Below, piece by piece: positions 20,481-31,065 of a DNA stretch of 64,000 nt; within the stretch, counting starts at the first letter, position 1, and the number at the start of each line of letters is the position of its first letter. Where the stretch lies: NCBI GenBank assembly GCA_021927905.1, contig BLLK01000022.1:3534001-3598000 (forward strand), read 5' to 3'. Source of the DNA: Chaetoceros tenuissimus. Lineage: Eukaryota > Bacillariophyta > Thalassiosirophyceae > Chaetocerotales > Chaetocerotaceae. The notes under the pieces were generated by a model. It did not search any database and was not told the DNA's origin. It worked only from the letters and a program-made list of their open reading frames with translations. Made by a program: the position numbers and the translations under genes.

Positions 20481-22485
20481 TTACATGGCAAAAAATGAAA
20501 GCATACCAATTGCAGCAACAACAGTTAAGGGCTTGATTGTGGAAGTCATTCCACTCGCTGCAGACGTGGTTGGCGATGCAGTTGGAGATTCAGTGGTATC
20601 AGCCCATACTTGAGTTGATGCATTTTCATCAGAAACCTTCTCAAGTGTGCCAACATCTTGAGCATACTCAATGAAGGATTGAGCATACTCGACATACGAG
20701 TCCACTTTCAATTCGTCTGCAATGTTTCCAAACTCATAGTACCCGTCACGAGGTGTGGCAATGAAATTGTTTGTAACCACAGAGTAAGTCTTTGTCATAT
20801 CAATAGGCTGAAATGATCCAGCAAGTCTCGCATTAACTTCCAAGTTCGTAATGCGTCTTCCCTTAGTAGCAGCCTCGTTCACATCGAAACGAAGACCACT
20901 GGCACGTGGATATGCACCCCACGAACCTGCAGGGTCAAGATAGAAATCAACAGCATCTTCAAGCACATTGTGGATTTGTTGTCCAGTCATTTCCAGATAC
21001 ACCATTGTGTTTGAAAATGGTAGCAAAGTATAAGCATCATTAACAGTAAAATCTCCCTATTGAAATGTGGGAAGAATGTGTTAGCATTGTTCAAGGGTCA
21101 TCCAAACTCAAACACTTTTAAAGACTTACTTCTTCTATAGAAGATCTACATCCACCTCTATTTTGAATTGCTACATCAGCAGTACTGAGAGGATTCAACA
21201 AGAAACCTTGAGCTACGAGATCACACGCCCCACTTTCATAACCTCCAGCCTCGAGACCAATATTGGCACTGGAAGTTGCAACAACAGTCTTTGAAAGTAC
21301 ATCTACTTCTGCAGAAAATACTGCTAGATCAGCTACAGCAGCGTTATCTTCTGGATAAGGCACTGCCTGACCATTGCTTCTTGCAATCAGACTGTCAATT
21401 ACCTTGGTTGCATCTTCAGCAGGCAGGTCGTATCTAGGATTTGCGTCACGAACAGTGACTTTGTCAGGATTCAAAGGGAAAACTGGGTTGCCCTCACAAG
21501 ATATTACATTTCCGTTGCCATCAAAGTCAACGTGTAAGTTGCCAACAACCTTTGAGTAATCCCAAGCCTGAACGACACAAACCTTGGAACCATCATCCCT
21601 CTCAATTACAGTTGCGTATGGACCGCGAGTAGATCCAAAGATTCCTGCATTTTCGTCGCCTAATAGACTATGGCTGTCACCTCCAACTACAACATCGACT
21701 CCATCCAAAGTGGCCATCCAGTTCTGATCATTATCATAACCAATATGGGTAACTAGAATAATCATGTTGACACCTTGTGCCTTCAATGTATCAATTTCTT
21801 CCTGAGCAGCTTCCTTCTCATCTCTAAGAATAGTTCCAGCGTCAGGTTGAGAAGATTGCATGGTCTTTTGAGCAATATTAATACCAATTACAGCAACTTT
21901 TTCGTTATTAGTCATTGTAAAGACCTTGGAACTTTCAATCACTGGTACATCAGATGCGAGAAGTGCACTAGCTGGATGTGGGACGACATTTGCGTTGAGA
22001 ACTGCCGGCATAGTAGGGCAAGTAGAAGAAACTTCTCCGGCAGCTTTCATTGCCTTTAGGAACTTTGCAAGCCCTGCATCACCTTTGTCAAATTCATGGT
22101 TTCCAGGAGTGAACACATCAAAACAAGCATGGTTCATCAACTTTGCATCTGCATCACCTTCGAACAGAGTGAAGTAAGTAGTACCAGTGATTGCGTCACC
22201 GGCATGGAGCTTGAGAACATCTCGACCATTAGCTTCAGCTGAAGCTTTGAGCTCGTTCATTGCAGTTATCACACGAGGAAATCCACCGTAGTATGCTCGG
22301 AGGTAAGTGGTCCCTCCATGCATATCAGTAACATCACTTGGGATATCCGAGGCATAAATATTAAGGTATCCTGCACTAGATTCTGTTAAATGACTGTGAT
22401 GATCATTGATATGCAAGAGAGTGAGATGGGTATCGGCCTGAGTAAAGCCTACCACTGACGCAAGTGCCAAAAGTGGGAAAATCAT
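20481..22485 (-). CDS. Secreted 5'-nucleotidase (calcineurin-like ectonucleotidase)
   Basis: Two exons: 22485-21130 and 21056-20481, with a 73-nt intron (21057-21129) whose removal gives IEE-GDFTVNDAYTLLPFSN, the conserved start of the 5'-nucleotidase C-terminal domain. The N-terminus is a signal peptide (MIFPLLALASVVGFTQA). Metal and catalytic motifs are present: LLHINDHHSHL, GDAITGT, TPGNHEFDKGD and GGDSHSLLG. The C-terminal domain contains GYYEFGNI near the substrate clamp. The last 20 residues are hydrophobic after a Ser/Thr-rich stretch, as in a GPI-anchor signal. The enzyme would release phosphate from extracellular nucleotides. It is divergent from the GDPD gene and shares a 725-base upstream region with it. 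Confidence 0.9.
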
Positions 22486-23210
22486 TATTTTTTTATGAAA
22501 GCAAAGTTAGGACGGAATTTTAGAAAGATTCATTTTTGGATTTGAACTCTCCGTGGACACTGTGACCTATTTTGAATTTTTGAAATTTAAGATTCTGGTA
22601 AAGTTGGAATCTGAACGAATTCCGAAAGATTCGGAAAAGAATCTGAAGTATACTTCAAGTCTACCATCGCATTATATATTTTATGTGTGGACTTCAATTC
22701 AAAAACGTACAAGCTAACGAGCACTGTAGGTATTGTTGACAAATTCAGTAAAGTCCACTATGACATAACGTTTGAAGTTAAACCACTATCCTTGATCGAA
22801 AGATTTCAAGTGCGCCCATGACATGTTGTGGAGAAATATTCAGACAGATTCAAAAATATGCAATAGCTGCGTGAAAACCGTGTAAGTTGATACATAATGA
22901 TTTTAACATTACGAATCTTAATTCAGCTGTAAATGAATTCACAGAATTTTTTATAAAACTAGATTCAAAAAGATGCGCAGCTCATTCAAATGCTAAGGAC
23001 GAATCTTCTGATGTCCATATATGAATATGTCGTCGAATTTTTTGTTTGAATCTTGACACTGTCGGTGCACGCAGGGCTTAAATAATTTGTGATGGATACC
23101 CAAAAGATTCTGACCGCGTGAATTCTGCAAAAAGATTGCAGTTGCCAATTTGATTTCATAAAACTTTGATGCAAGTTCATAAAAAAACCTAATCTCAAAA
23201 GTCATTCGAA
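22486..23210. promoter_or_regulatory. Divergent promoter region of 5'-nucleotidase and GDPD genes
   Basis: 725 AT-rich bases without a gene, between two divergent start codons. I looked for the PHR1/PSR1-type motif GNATATNC and found no perfect copy. Co-regulation by phosphate is therefore suggested by gene function only. Confidence 0.4.
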
Positions 23211-24542
23211 ATGGTTAAGTTTGCTGCATTAACTCTCTTTCTCGTTGCAACTGTTCAAGCAAGGAATCTCAAGGGCAAGAGCACCAAGGCTAAGACGTAC
23301 CCTGTACAACTTGGACCACGTCCTTATTTCATGGTAAATTCCATGAAGGATGGTGAGTTGAAAGACAAGCTTTCTAAGTGTGCTGAAAAAAAAATGGACT
23401 TCGAGGTTTCTGACTGGTCCATTGGACACAGAGGTGCATGTATGCAGGTAAGTGTATATATACATATGTACCCCACTCAAATATCAATGTTGTTGTGTTG
23501 CATGAAATCAAAATCTTATCCGAGACATGACTCAATACTTATCTGTTATAACCCTTTGCAGTTCCCAGAACATACTCTTGAATCCTACGAAGCAGCTCTT
23601 CACATGGGTGCTGGAATTATCGAATGTGATGTTACCTTCACCAAGGATCGTCAACTCATCTGCCGTCACGCACAATGTGATCTTCACACTACTACTGATG
23701 TTGTGACACGTCCAGAAATGAACGCAAAGTGTACTGTTCCATACACCCCAGGCGGATCCCCAAAATGTTGTGCATCCGATTTTACTCTTGAAGAAATCAA
23801 AACTCTTTGTGCAAAGATGGACTCCAGTGATTCCGGAGCTGACAGTGCAGAAGGATACATTGGAGGTGTTGCTCCATTCCGAACCACCATGTACTCTAAC
23901 GAATGCCCTAAAGTTCCAACCCACATGGAAAGTATTCAACTTGTTCAAGAATATGGTGCCAAGTTCACTCCAGAATTGAAGACTCCCCAAGTTGAAATGC
24001 CATACGAAGGAGACTATACTCAAGAAGACTACGCTCAACAAATGGTTGACGAATACGTCGAAGCTGGAGTCGATCCAGATGATGTATGGCCACAGTCTTT
24101 TCTATGGAGTGATGCTGTATACTGGTACAAAAACACCGACTTCAAGCAAGCTGTCGCTTTGGAAGGTACCTACACGGCATACGACTACAGTGAAGAAGAA
24201 TTCAACAACCACGTTGCTGATATTGTAGCGGCAGGTGTTCCATACCTTGCTCCACCACAATGGATGCTTCTTGATCTTGATGCTGACAAGAAAATGATTG
24301 CAAGTGACTACACCAAGTACGCAAAGGCTAATGGATTTGATATCATTACCTGGACTCTCGAACGTTCTGGACCTCTTGTGACTGGAGGTGGATGGTACTA
24401 CCAATCCGTCACCGAAGCAACTTCCGTTGATGGTGATCAATTCGAGCTTCTTCATGCTCTTCAAACTGAAGTTGGTATTGTTGGTATTTTCTCTGATTGG
24501 CCTGCGACTACCACTTTCTACGCTAACTGCATGGGCCTTTAA
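23211..24542 (+). CDS. Secreted glycerophosphodiester phosphodiesterase
   Basis: Exons 23211-23447 and 23562-24542. The 114-nt intron (gtaagt...ttgcag) is a multiple of three without a stop, so an unspliced reading is open; splicing is required to join IGHRGACMQ to FPEHTLESY, the GDPD active-site block 'HRG...PENT'. The spliced product has 405 residues: signal peptide MVKFAALTLFLVATVQA, HRGA catalytic His, IIECDVTFTKDRQLICRHA (metal-binding Glu/Asp and second His), and FTPELKT (metal ligand) later. It hydrolyses glycerophosphodiesters to glycerol-3-phosphate and an alcohol outside the cell. Together with its divergent 5'-nucleotidase neighbour it fits scavenging of organic phosphate. Confidence 0.9.
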   Translation: MVKFAALTLFLVATVQARNLKGKSTKAKTYPVQLGPRPYFMVNSMKDGELKDKLSKCAEKKMDFEVSDWSIGHRGACMQVSVYIHMYPTQISMLLCCMKSKSYPRHDSILICYNPLQFPEHTLESYEAALHMGAGIIECDVTFTKDRQLICRHAQCDLHTTTDVVTRPEMNAKCTVPYTPGGSPKCCASDFTLEEIKTLCAKMDSSDSGADSAEGYIGGVAPFRTTMYSNECPKVPTHMESIQLVQEYGAKFTPELKTPQVEMPYEGDYTQEDYAQQMVDEYVEAGVDPDDVWPQSFLWSDAVYWYKNTDFKQAVALEGTYTAYDYSEEEFNNHVADIVAAGVPYLAPPQWMLLDLDADKKMIASDYTKYAKANGFDIITWTLERSGPLVTGGGWYYQSVTEATSVDGDQFELLHALQTEVGIVGIFSDWPATTTFYANCMGL

Positions 24543-24764
24543 CTTTAATTGTGAGGAGAAAGAGAAGAGTTTCGAAATCTAAGAACGGAGAATCTGGTTT
24601 CATTAGTGACCAAGTGGTCAACCTTTTAGTACATAAGAATTCTAGAAATGATTGGTAACTTGCGTGGAAGAATGGCGTCAATAATTGAAATAAATGGTAG
24701 ATTTAAAGTATATACATATTTTCACAATGGTTCCTTGAATGCATACGAGGCACTGGAAATTTTA

Positions 24765-26065
24765 CTACAAACCTAAAGTAATAGTAGCTATCGAGGAGAC
24801 AATGAAAGTAACACAAACTACCATTTTGTATGATGATGATGTAGGTGCCTCATCTGGAGGTACGTCATCCAGATTAGGAGCATCCTTCAAAGAATGTGTC
24901 TTTACAAAGTCCCAAGCCATCTGTGTTGTATCCAATGTCACAGATTGACCAATTCCATTCAGGACATCCTCTGACTTATCATCTAAATAGGGAGTGTGCC
25001 CAACGTCATCCAGAGCAAGTAAAATCACATTTGCATCATCTTTACAAGATGCACCTTCGAACATGGAATATGTATTCGCATTACTACCCGGCGCAGGGTC
25101 AATGACTTGTGTAGCTGTAAAGTTGCATTGATTTGCCGCAGCAAATAACGAAAACATTGTTTCCGAACTTGGATACATCCAATTCAACCAGCTATTGCTA
25201 CCACCATTATATGACACTACAGGATCACCAGTCCCAATGACCATCCAGATTGGCGTAGGAATATAATCTTGCGCAAAGGGAGTTAGCATTGTTCCTGCAT
25301 GACAACCGACTGCAGCCACTAAATCTGAGTGTACAGCAGCCATGGCCAAAGAAATCATACATCCATTCGAATGACCTGCAAAATAGATACGTTTGGTATC
25401 AATTGCAGTTTGATTCAATGTCATGACTGGTACATCTCGAACTACAACTGCAGCAGTCTGACGCAAAAAGCGTAAATCATCCGTCAAAGATGGATCAAAT
25501 GATGAAGTTTTAATGATGCCAGGTTCGGAACAACAGCATTCGTCCATCGTATCTTTACCAATTTGAAGTCCACCAGGGACAGCGAAACAAGTTGCAGCTG
25601 TGACATCTGGATCAGTATTCCCCTAGTTCAGATGAGTATTGTTGGTCAATAAATTACATGACAAAAGCATGGCATGAACATTGGGTCATGATAAGTACTT
25701 ACTATCGGAAGAACGAGTACAAAACAATTCTCTTCCGCCTTTTCTTTCCAACCAGTATAATATAAATTGAATTGTGGACAACTACCGAAACCATGAATGT
25801 CAAACACGAGAGGAACAACCGACGTAGTATTAGAAGAAGATTCTTTAGCACATTCTGGTATATACGTATAAAAGCATCTCTGTCCATTGTAGGCAGTACT
25901 AGGAATACATGTTTGATCGAAACCAGGTAATGCATCAGGTCCAAAGTCACAAAATTTATTATTTGTTTCTTCTGCCGCGTTTGAAAATGAAGACCATAAA
26001 AGAACGACAGAGAAAAGGAGCAGCTGTACCAACAAGGAATGCCTGTGAGAATTCATCTTTGGCAC
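24765..26065 (-). CDS. Secreted alpha/beta hydrolase, PHB-depolymerase/feruloyl-esterase type
   Basis: Exons 26065-25703 and 25622-24765, with an 80-nt intron (25623-25702) that keeps frame. The product has 406 residues. Signal peptide (LLVQLLLFSVVLLWSSFSNA) is followed by a Cys-containing N-terminal region, the oxyanion-side block PLVFDIHGFGSC, the nucleophile elbow FAGHSNGCMISLA (Ser in GHSNG), an acidic residue near GTGDPVV and the catalytic-type His in DDVGHTPY. This order is that of the Esterase_PHB family (secreted esterases acting on polyhydroxybutyrate, acetyl-xylan or feruloyl esters). The substrate is unknown. A Ser/Pro-rich stretch and a hydrophobic C-terminus (VCVTFIVSSIATITLGL) suggest a GPI-anchor signal. 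It is convergent with the GDPD gene. Confidence 0.8.
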
Positions 26066-26233
26066 TCGTGTAAAACTGTATTCTATATCAGTTTATTTTC
26101 ACATGCGAGTATATATAGTTTATGTAAATGAGGAAGTATGTTGCAATATGCAAGAATGACCATAAGTAAAATGAAAATGAACATGCGTTGAATGTCTCAC
26201 AAAAGTTGACAAAAGTGATAAAAATCCCATAAT

Positions 26234-26687
26234 GATTTGTGACGGTTAAGTGGGCGTTAAGACAAAGAAAATAGGTTATGACACAAATCATCCATGCCAA
26301 TCCCTCTCTATTTGCAACGTTCAAACCGCCATCACCAATGGATTTCTATTGTACCGTCGATATGGTCTACCATCATGACAGGGATAAGGTAGCTAGTGAC
26401 GTCATTGTAGCTCTCTACTGAGAGCCTCTGGATGTTGAGGTTGTATCCTCAACTCACTTTATTCAATACTACAGCTAATACACTATCTAATACTATCTTA
26501 TTATATCGTGCATTGTCTGTGGTATTTCAATTTCTAATGAAAAGGCAGCTGCTTCATTCATTCATTGAATAGTCACATTTGAATTACCCATCTCTAGGAA
26601 CAGATCAACCATGAGCGCAGACGAAGTAGCAAAGGCATTTGTACAGCATTTCTATCAGACATTTGATGCGAATCCAGAGGGATTGGC
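26234..26687 (+). pseudogene. Duplicated promoter and exon 1 fragment of NTF2, split by a solo LTR
   Basis: Matches 29277-29543 in the same orientation once the inserted 26349-26529 plus its target duplication is removed. The 77 bases from the ATG (26611) to GGATTGGC are identical to NTF2 exon 1, while the upstream part is more diverged. At 26687 the match ends three codons before the NTF2 splice donor and the dispersed repeat begins, putting a TGA directly after residue 26. Only a 26-residue peptide could be made. Confidence 0.85.
26349..26529. mobile_element. Solo LTR of a copia-like element, with target duplication
   Basis: 181 bases starting TTGTACCGTC and ending GTGGTATTTCA. It is absent from the paralogous site at 29385-29400, giving a clean empty site. 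The flanking repeat is ATTTCTA (26342-26348 and 26530-26536). Its start and last 65 bases resemble the broken LTR at 51689-51774/56739-56873. It contains a TGACGTCA palindrome near 26396. Confidence 0.75.
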
Positions 26688-27280
26688 ATGAAAGGGATAA
26701 CAGGCCTAGCCTCCTCTCGTCTCTCGTCATTGTTAAAAATGAGAGCAAGATGAGAGATGCATGTGTGGATGAGAGATAAAAAAGGTAAACTCGACAGTGA
26801 TAAGAAAAGGACAAGATGCGTATTTAAGATGCTATTCCAAGACAAGCAATTAGAGATAATACAACAGTCCGTAAGGTAGCGACGAAAAGTAATTCTATGT
26901 TCTTTGCATCTAGTCCCTAGCTCTTGCTTAGATGCTGCAAATTATCACAGTAAAAGACGAATCGAAGGAATCACTTCCATGAACTCTGAACCATCGCTCG
27001 TTGGTACAAGTTGTGATTGCGCAGTTTTTTGGTCATAGGAAAACATCATTAGCATCATCGTCAAAGCGTAAAGTGTATTCATTTTCTGAAAAATCGCTTC
27101 CTTTTTGACAGCAGTATGAAGTAGCTAGATGAAAGTCAAATGGATATCTGAGTCTCTAAAATTTGTACCTAGCTATCGCCGCCGTGAAAATATACTGAAA
27201 AAAGGGGATTTGTTAAAACATGTATGTTATAGAATTAGAGTCGGAGTGTTTTTTAAGATACACTTGATAGGGACTTTGGG
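26687..27280. repeat. Dispersed repeat, copy 2
   Basis: Second copy of the repeat at 19712-20270. It begins exactly where the NTF2 fragment ends and runs into the 3' end of the PKD/thrombospondin-3 gene on the other strand. The block TTATAGAATTAGAGTCGGAG (27228-27247) is conserved in both copies. Confidence 0.6.
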
Positions 27281-28214
27281 TATCACATCTCTTCTCTTTG
27301 AAAATGAAGGAATACGAAATCATGAAAGTTGAAGCAACAAGCTGCATGTTTTTTCCTTTGCGGGTAAAGATGAAAAATTGGTTTGGATTCAAGGCTTCAA
27401 TTGGAACCTCTTCAGAAGGATCGGTATCTGGACAGATGTCAGCACAATCCATCACTCCATCATTGTCAGAGTCGACGTCGTTGATGGCAATAGTTGTAGT
27501 GCAAGAGTTGGTAGCGCCAGCGTCATCTTCTACATGCAACTCAACAGTGTAGGTGTTGCCAATGTCTAGAGATGTCTCACCATTTGGAAATGTTACCCAT
27601 AAAAATGCAATAGATCCATCAGTATCATAAGAACCACCATCAATATCTGCATCAGTGATCATCATTGGAAGTACTGGCTGACAATCACCACCAGAATTGA
27701 TTTGAATTGGGCCCGGGTTGCAGACTGCTACAGGAGCTACATTTGCGGCTTGGCAAGCCAACTGCTCACTGATTGTACTTGGATAGAGATTGGAGCAACC
27801 TTCCGTGAGATACACTGTTTCACCACTCAGAAATGTATATTCAGAAGGATTATCGCAAGAAGCGTCGAAATCATAGTAGACCCAGTCATCCAAACCCAAA
27901 CCCGTTTGCTTGGAGGCACATACTGAGTCTAGAAGAGTAGCGGTACTTGCGCAGTCACCTTGTAATGCAAGTTGTGTATCATCTGGCTCGTTATTGATGA
28001 AACCAGTTGGATCAAGGAATGATACAACATTAGTGGTCTCATTTTCAATTTCAATCCATCCTGGCGTAAAAATGGAGGTTAAATCTTCATGCCAGTGCTC
28101 AACAAAGATGCGGAGCTTATCATTATTGGTGATGCAATGGCGAATCTCTACTGCATGGGATTGCACCTTTGGTGCAATAGAAACGAGAGTAACAAGTGCT
28201 AGTAGAAGCTTCAT
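27213..28214 (-). CDS. Secreted protein with PKD-like and thrombospondin type-3 calcium-binding repeat
   Basis: 333 residues with a signal peptide (MKLLLALVTLVSIAPKVQS). Residues about 20-165 form a Cys-rich domain I do not recognise. A PKD/HYR-like beta domain follows (about 170-245; VAVCNPGPIQINS, FPNGETSLDIGNTYTVELHV). DSDNDGVMDCADICPDTDP (about 249-267) is a thrombospondin type-3 repeat, a calcium-binding motif. The last 20 or so residues, KKHSDSNSITYMF at the end, are read from the dispersed repeat 26687-27280, so the natural C-terminus was probably replaced. The ATG follows directly on a CTAG acceptor; a 70-nt 5'-UTR intron (28215-28284, minus strand gtgagc...ctctag) is likely. Role: cell-surface or matrix protein, by inference. 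Confidence 0.65.
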   Translation of the reverse strand: MKLLLALVTLVSIAPKVQSHAVEIRHCITNNDKLRIFVEHWHEDLTSIFTPGWIEIENETTNVVSFLDPTGFINNEPDDTQLALQGDCASTATLLDSVCASKQTGLGLDDWVYYDFDASCDNPSEYTFLSGETVYLTEGCSNLYPSTISEQLACQAANVAPVAVCNPGPIQINSGGDCQPVLPMMITDADIDGGSYDTDGSIAFLWVTFPNGETSLDIGNTYTVELHVEDDAGATNSCTTTIAINDVDSDNDGVMDCADICPDTDPSEEVPIEALNPNQFFIFTRKGKNMQLVASTFMISYSFIFKEKRCDTQSPYQVYLKKHSDSNSITYMF

Positions 28215-28284
28215 CTAGAGGAGACGGATTTATAATTTGTAAGAACAATGAACAGTTATGCTAAAGCTAAGGAAGAAGGCTCAC

Positions 28285-29276
28285 CTCTTGCTGCTGGAAT
28301 AATCTCTGAACGAATCGATACTAGATGAACAAATGGAGGTAGATATCCTGACTTGAAAAAGCAAAGCAAAATCGCAGGAAGTTGTACAATTTATGATTAG
28401 AATGGAGCAGATCACAACACCGCTACGGCAAACTCTTCTCCGAACGAGAAGGGTGCTTGACACCATTCTTCTGCTACTCCTATTCTGTTTCAGTAGTCTA
28501 AAACTATTTATGTTTGCGCACTGATGAAAGTTACAATTGAGGACAAGTCATTGATTTCGAGGACCCTCAAAGATAAGAATTGTGAAAAGAATATCCATGT
28601 ATGATTTTATGGATGGTGACAGGCTTTTTAATTGTCAAAAAAAGAAGTCTTGGAAATTGGAGACAAAGTAGACAACCATCTGTTTTGAGCAAATGCGATA
28701 GATATAATATGCCATTACAGAATTACGTTGTGAGCGTTTTGACCACAACAGATAAAATTCCTATGCGCTGTAAGATCTTTTTCTAATATTTCTCCTTTGT
28801 TGAGTCTAGTCTGTTTTCGGAAGTATGTAGATACCCCCGAGAAAATCAAGAAGGGTTAAAGTTATTCTGAGTTTCCCATTCAAAGTACTGTACGTAGGGG
28901 TGCAATCTGGTTTCATTCGTGTTGGCAAGCAATTCAAGTGATGAAGATTTTTTTCCAAGCCAAGAAAAAGAATGATAGAACACATCCTTATAAGAATATT
29001 TTATTGTTGTAATGCATGATAGAATTGGATAATTTAATAAAGTACTGAAATTCCTCTCGTTTTATAATGAGGTGTTTTATTTCAATTTTATATTCGAAAT
29101 TGGATCACAGTTAAAGTAGTTTGTAAAAAATGATAAACTGTTCAATATATCTTCTTAGCTGTATGTTTTTATTTTTACTATGAATTCTGATTGAATTTCT
29201 TATTAATAATATAAATGTGCTGCGCATTTGTGGTTGCTAGCTGTCAATGATGGAATTGAAAAACGAAAAGCAAATA
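28285..29276. other. Intergenic stretch without a recognised gene
   Basis: About 1 kb of AT-rich sequence. It holds the likely 5' UTR exon of the PKD/TSP3 gene at its left end. Short open frames lack family similarity and I see no RNA gene. Confidence 0.45.
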
Positions 29277-29466
29277 GATTTGTGACGGTTACAACGGCGT
29301 TTTCGATAAAGAAAATAGGTTATGATACATCTCATCATCGCCAATCCCTCTCTATTTGCAACGTTCAAAACGCCATCACCAATGGATTTCTAATGAAAAG
29401 GCAGCTGCTTCATTCATTCATTGAATAGTCACATTTGAATTACCAATCTCTAGGAACAGATCAACC

Positions 29467-30068
29467 ATGAGCGCAGACGAAGTAGCAAAGGCATTTGTAC
29501 AGCATTTCTATCAGACATTTGATGCGAATCCAGAGGGATTGGCTGGTCTTTACGTAAGTTGCCAACATGGATTGTCCATCATCGAAACGCAAACTGTGTT
29601 TGCTTGTTGCACATCCATTCATGCTTACCTTTTGAATTCTACTCACTTGATGCCTCGTTCTATTTCCATTTCCTTCCTTCATTCTACTTCTTGTCTCGAA
29701 TGAATACTATTCGTGTAACGTACATTCATTTCGAAACAAACACATGAACATATATATATATACACCAAACACAACACATGCAAACACAGAGTCCACAATC
29801 AATGCTTACATTTGAAGGAAACCAAGTACAAGGCGTAGAACAAATTATGGGAAAACTCCGTGCTATCGGACCAGTCAAGCACGACATCAAATCAATGGAC
29901 GTACAGCCATCCAATAACCCAAATGCTCTCGTCATTTTCGTCACTGGAAGTATCAAGATTGGAGGTGACAATCCGCTACACTTTTGTGAAATGTTTCAAC
30001 TTGTTAGTACTGGTCCTGGAGCATACTACGTTCATAACGATGTATTCAGACTGAATTATGGGTTGTAG
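29467..30068 (+). CDS. NTF2: Nuclear transport factor 2 (NTF2)
   Basis: Exons 29467-29553 and 29790-30068, with a 236-nt intron (gtaagt...aacacag). The product has 121 residues, close to the usual 124-127. It starts MSADEVAKAFVQHFYQTFD, the family 'A..FV..YY..FD' helix, and continues with SMLTFEGNQVQGVEQIMGKL, the NTF2 core 'S.LTFEG....G...I...L'. The end carries NPLHFCEMFQLV and YYVHNDVFRLNYG, the 'F.Q.F.L....Y.V.NDIFRL' block. NTF2 carries RanGDP into the nucleus through FxFG nucleoporins. Its promoter and exon 1 are partly duplicated at 26234-26687. Confidence 0.95.
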
Positions 30069-31065
30069 GTAAAAGTTCAGTTCCTTGGTTTCAATGAAAG
30101 AATGGGTGTATGGGGTGATTCGATTCAACAGTCGAATGATGATTCATGATACAGTCACAAAGTTGAGTATATATATTGGTAAAAGATGAAAAGTGTCAAG
30201 GGATATTTTCAAACTAGAGTCATTTGTATTGATCAGTTTGGAGGAGTATTGAAAGCGCTTTTACCAATAGTATAACTCAAAATAGAAACTTGAAATGTAG
30301 ACCTGTTTATTATCTACGTAAGAGTAGTATCCTTGTTCGGTAACCATATTCAGTATCAGTACGTTGTGTACAGTTAAAGTATATTGTACATTTGCATACA
30401 GTCTGGAAGTCATAAGGAAAATTGTATTACATTTGACTCAAAACAGAAATCAGCACGATGACTTCGATTGAATATATCGAGTCCACAAGAAGCGTGTTTT
30501 CATCTTTGTCGATCATTCATGAAATCGAACATTACTAAAAGCTAAAAATCAACGATTGCGTAGAAAGGAGACAAATTACTGCCATGCCTGTAGAGTCAAA
30601 ACAATCTGTTAGGAATGGAACGATGTCGACATTATTCTTTTCATAAACCCAAAGTAAGTACACTATCCAGAGCTTCTTCTCACTTTGACAAATGGTAATG
30701 ATTTTCCTTGGGTCCTTTTTCCTTTTGGCAGTAGTATCACAATATTCTATAAGAATGGGTTCTCCTAGTTTCAATCAGATTGAATCCACATTCTTGATAG
30801 CAACATCATCAAATCGTGAGCGAGAGAAAAGCCTCAAGAAATATCGCTCCAAGACAAAGGACGGTATGTTGTTACCGATGCTTCTTCTACGTATTTCAAA
30901 GAGTATTATTTTCATCTATAAATGCGCTGTCATTTAGTTTAGATTAGTAGATATATACCATACATGATAGCAGGATGATACTGCAAGAATACTGCTGTTA
31001 GAGAGTTAGCTAGTGGATTTGTCTTGCATGGAAGTATATCATCGTATACACTGCCTTCCTGCCTG
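30069..31065. other. Intergenic stretch without a recognised gene
   Basis: About 1 kb downstream of NTF2. Two overlapping open frames of 79-81 codons (around 30535-30937, opposite strands) show no domain, signal or splice pattern that I can support as a gene. Confidence 0.4.

Noticed and set aside
22486-23210. PHR1/PSR1-type GNATATNC site in the divergent promoter.
   Set aside because: Only imperfect matches such as GAATATGT were found.
23532-24041. Antisense open frame of 169 codons inside GDPD.
   Set aside because: It is opposite a well-supported coding exon and has no domain or splice logic; a shadow frame.
30535-30937. Two overlapping 79-81 codon frames on opposite strands.
   Set aside because: No similarity, no splice partner and mutually exclusive; kept as intergenic.
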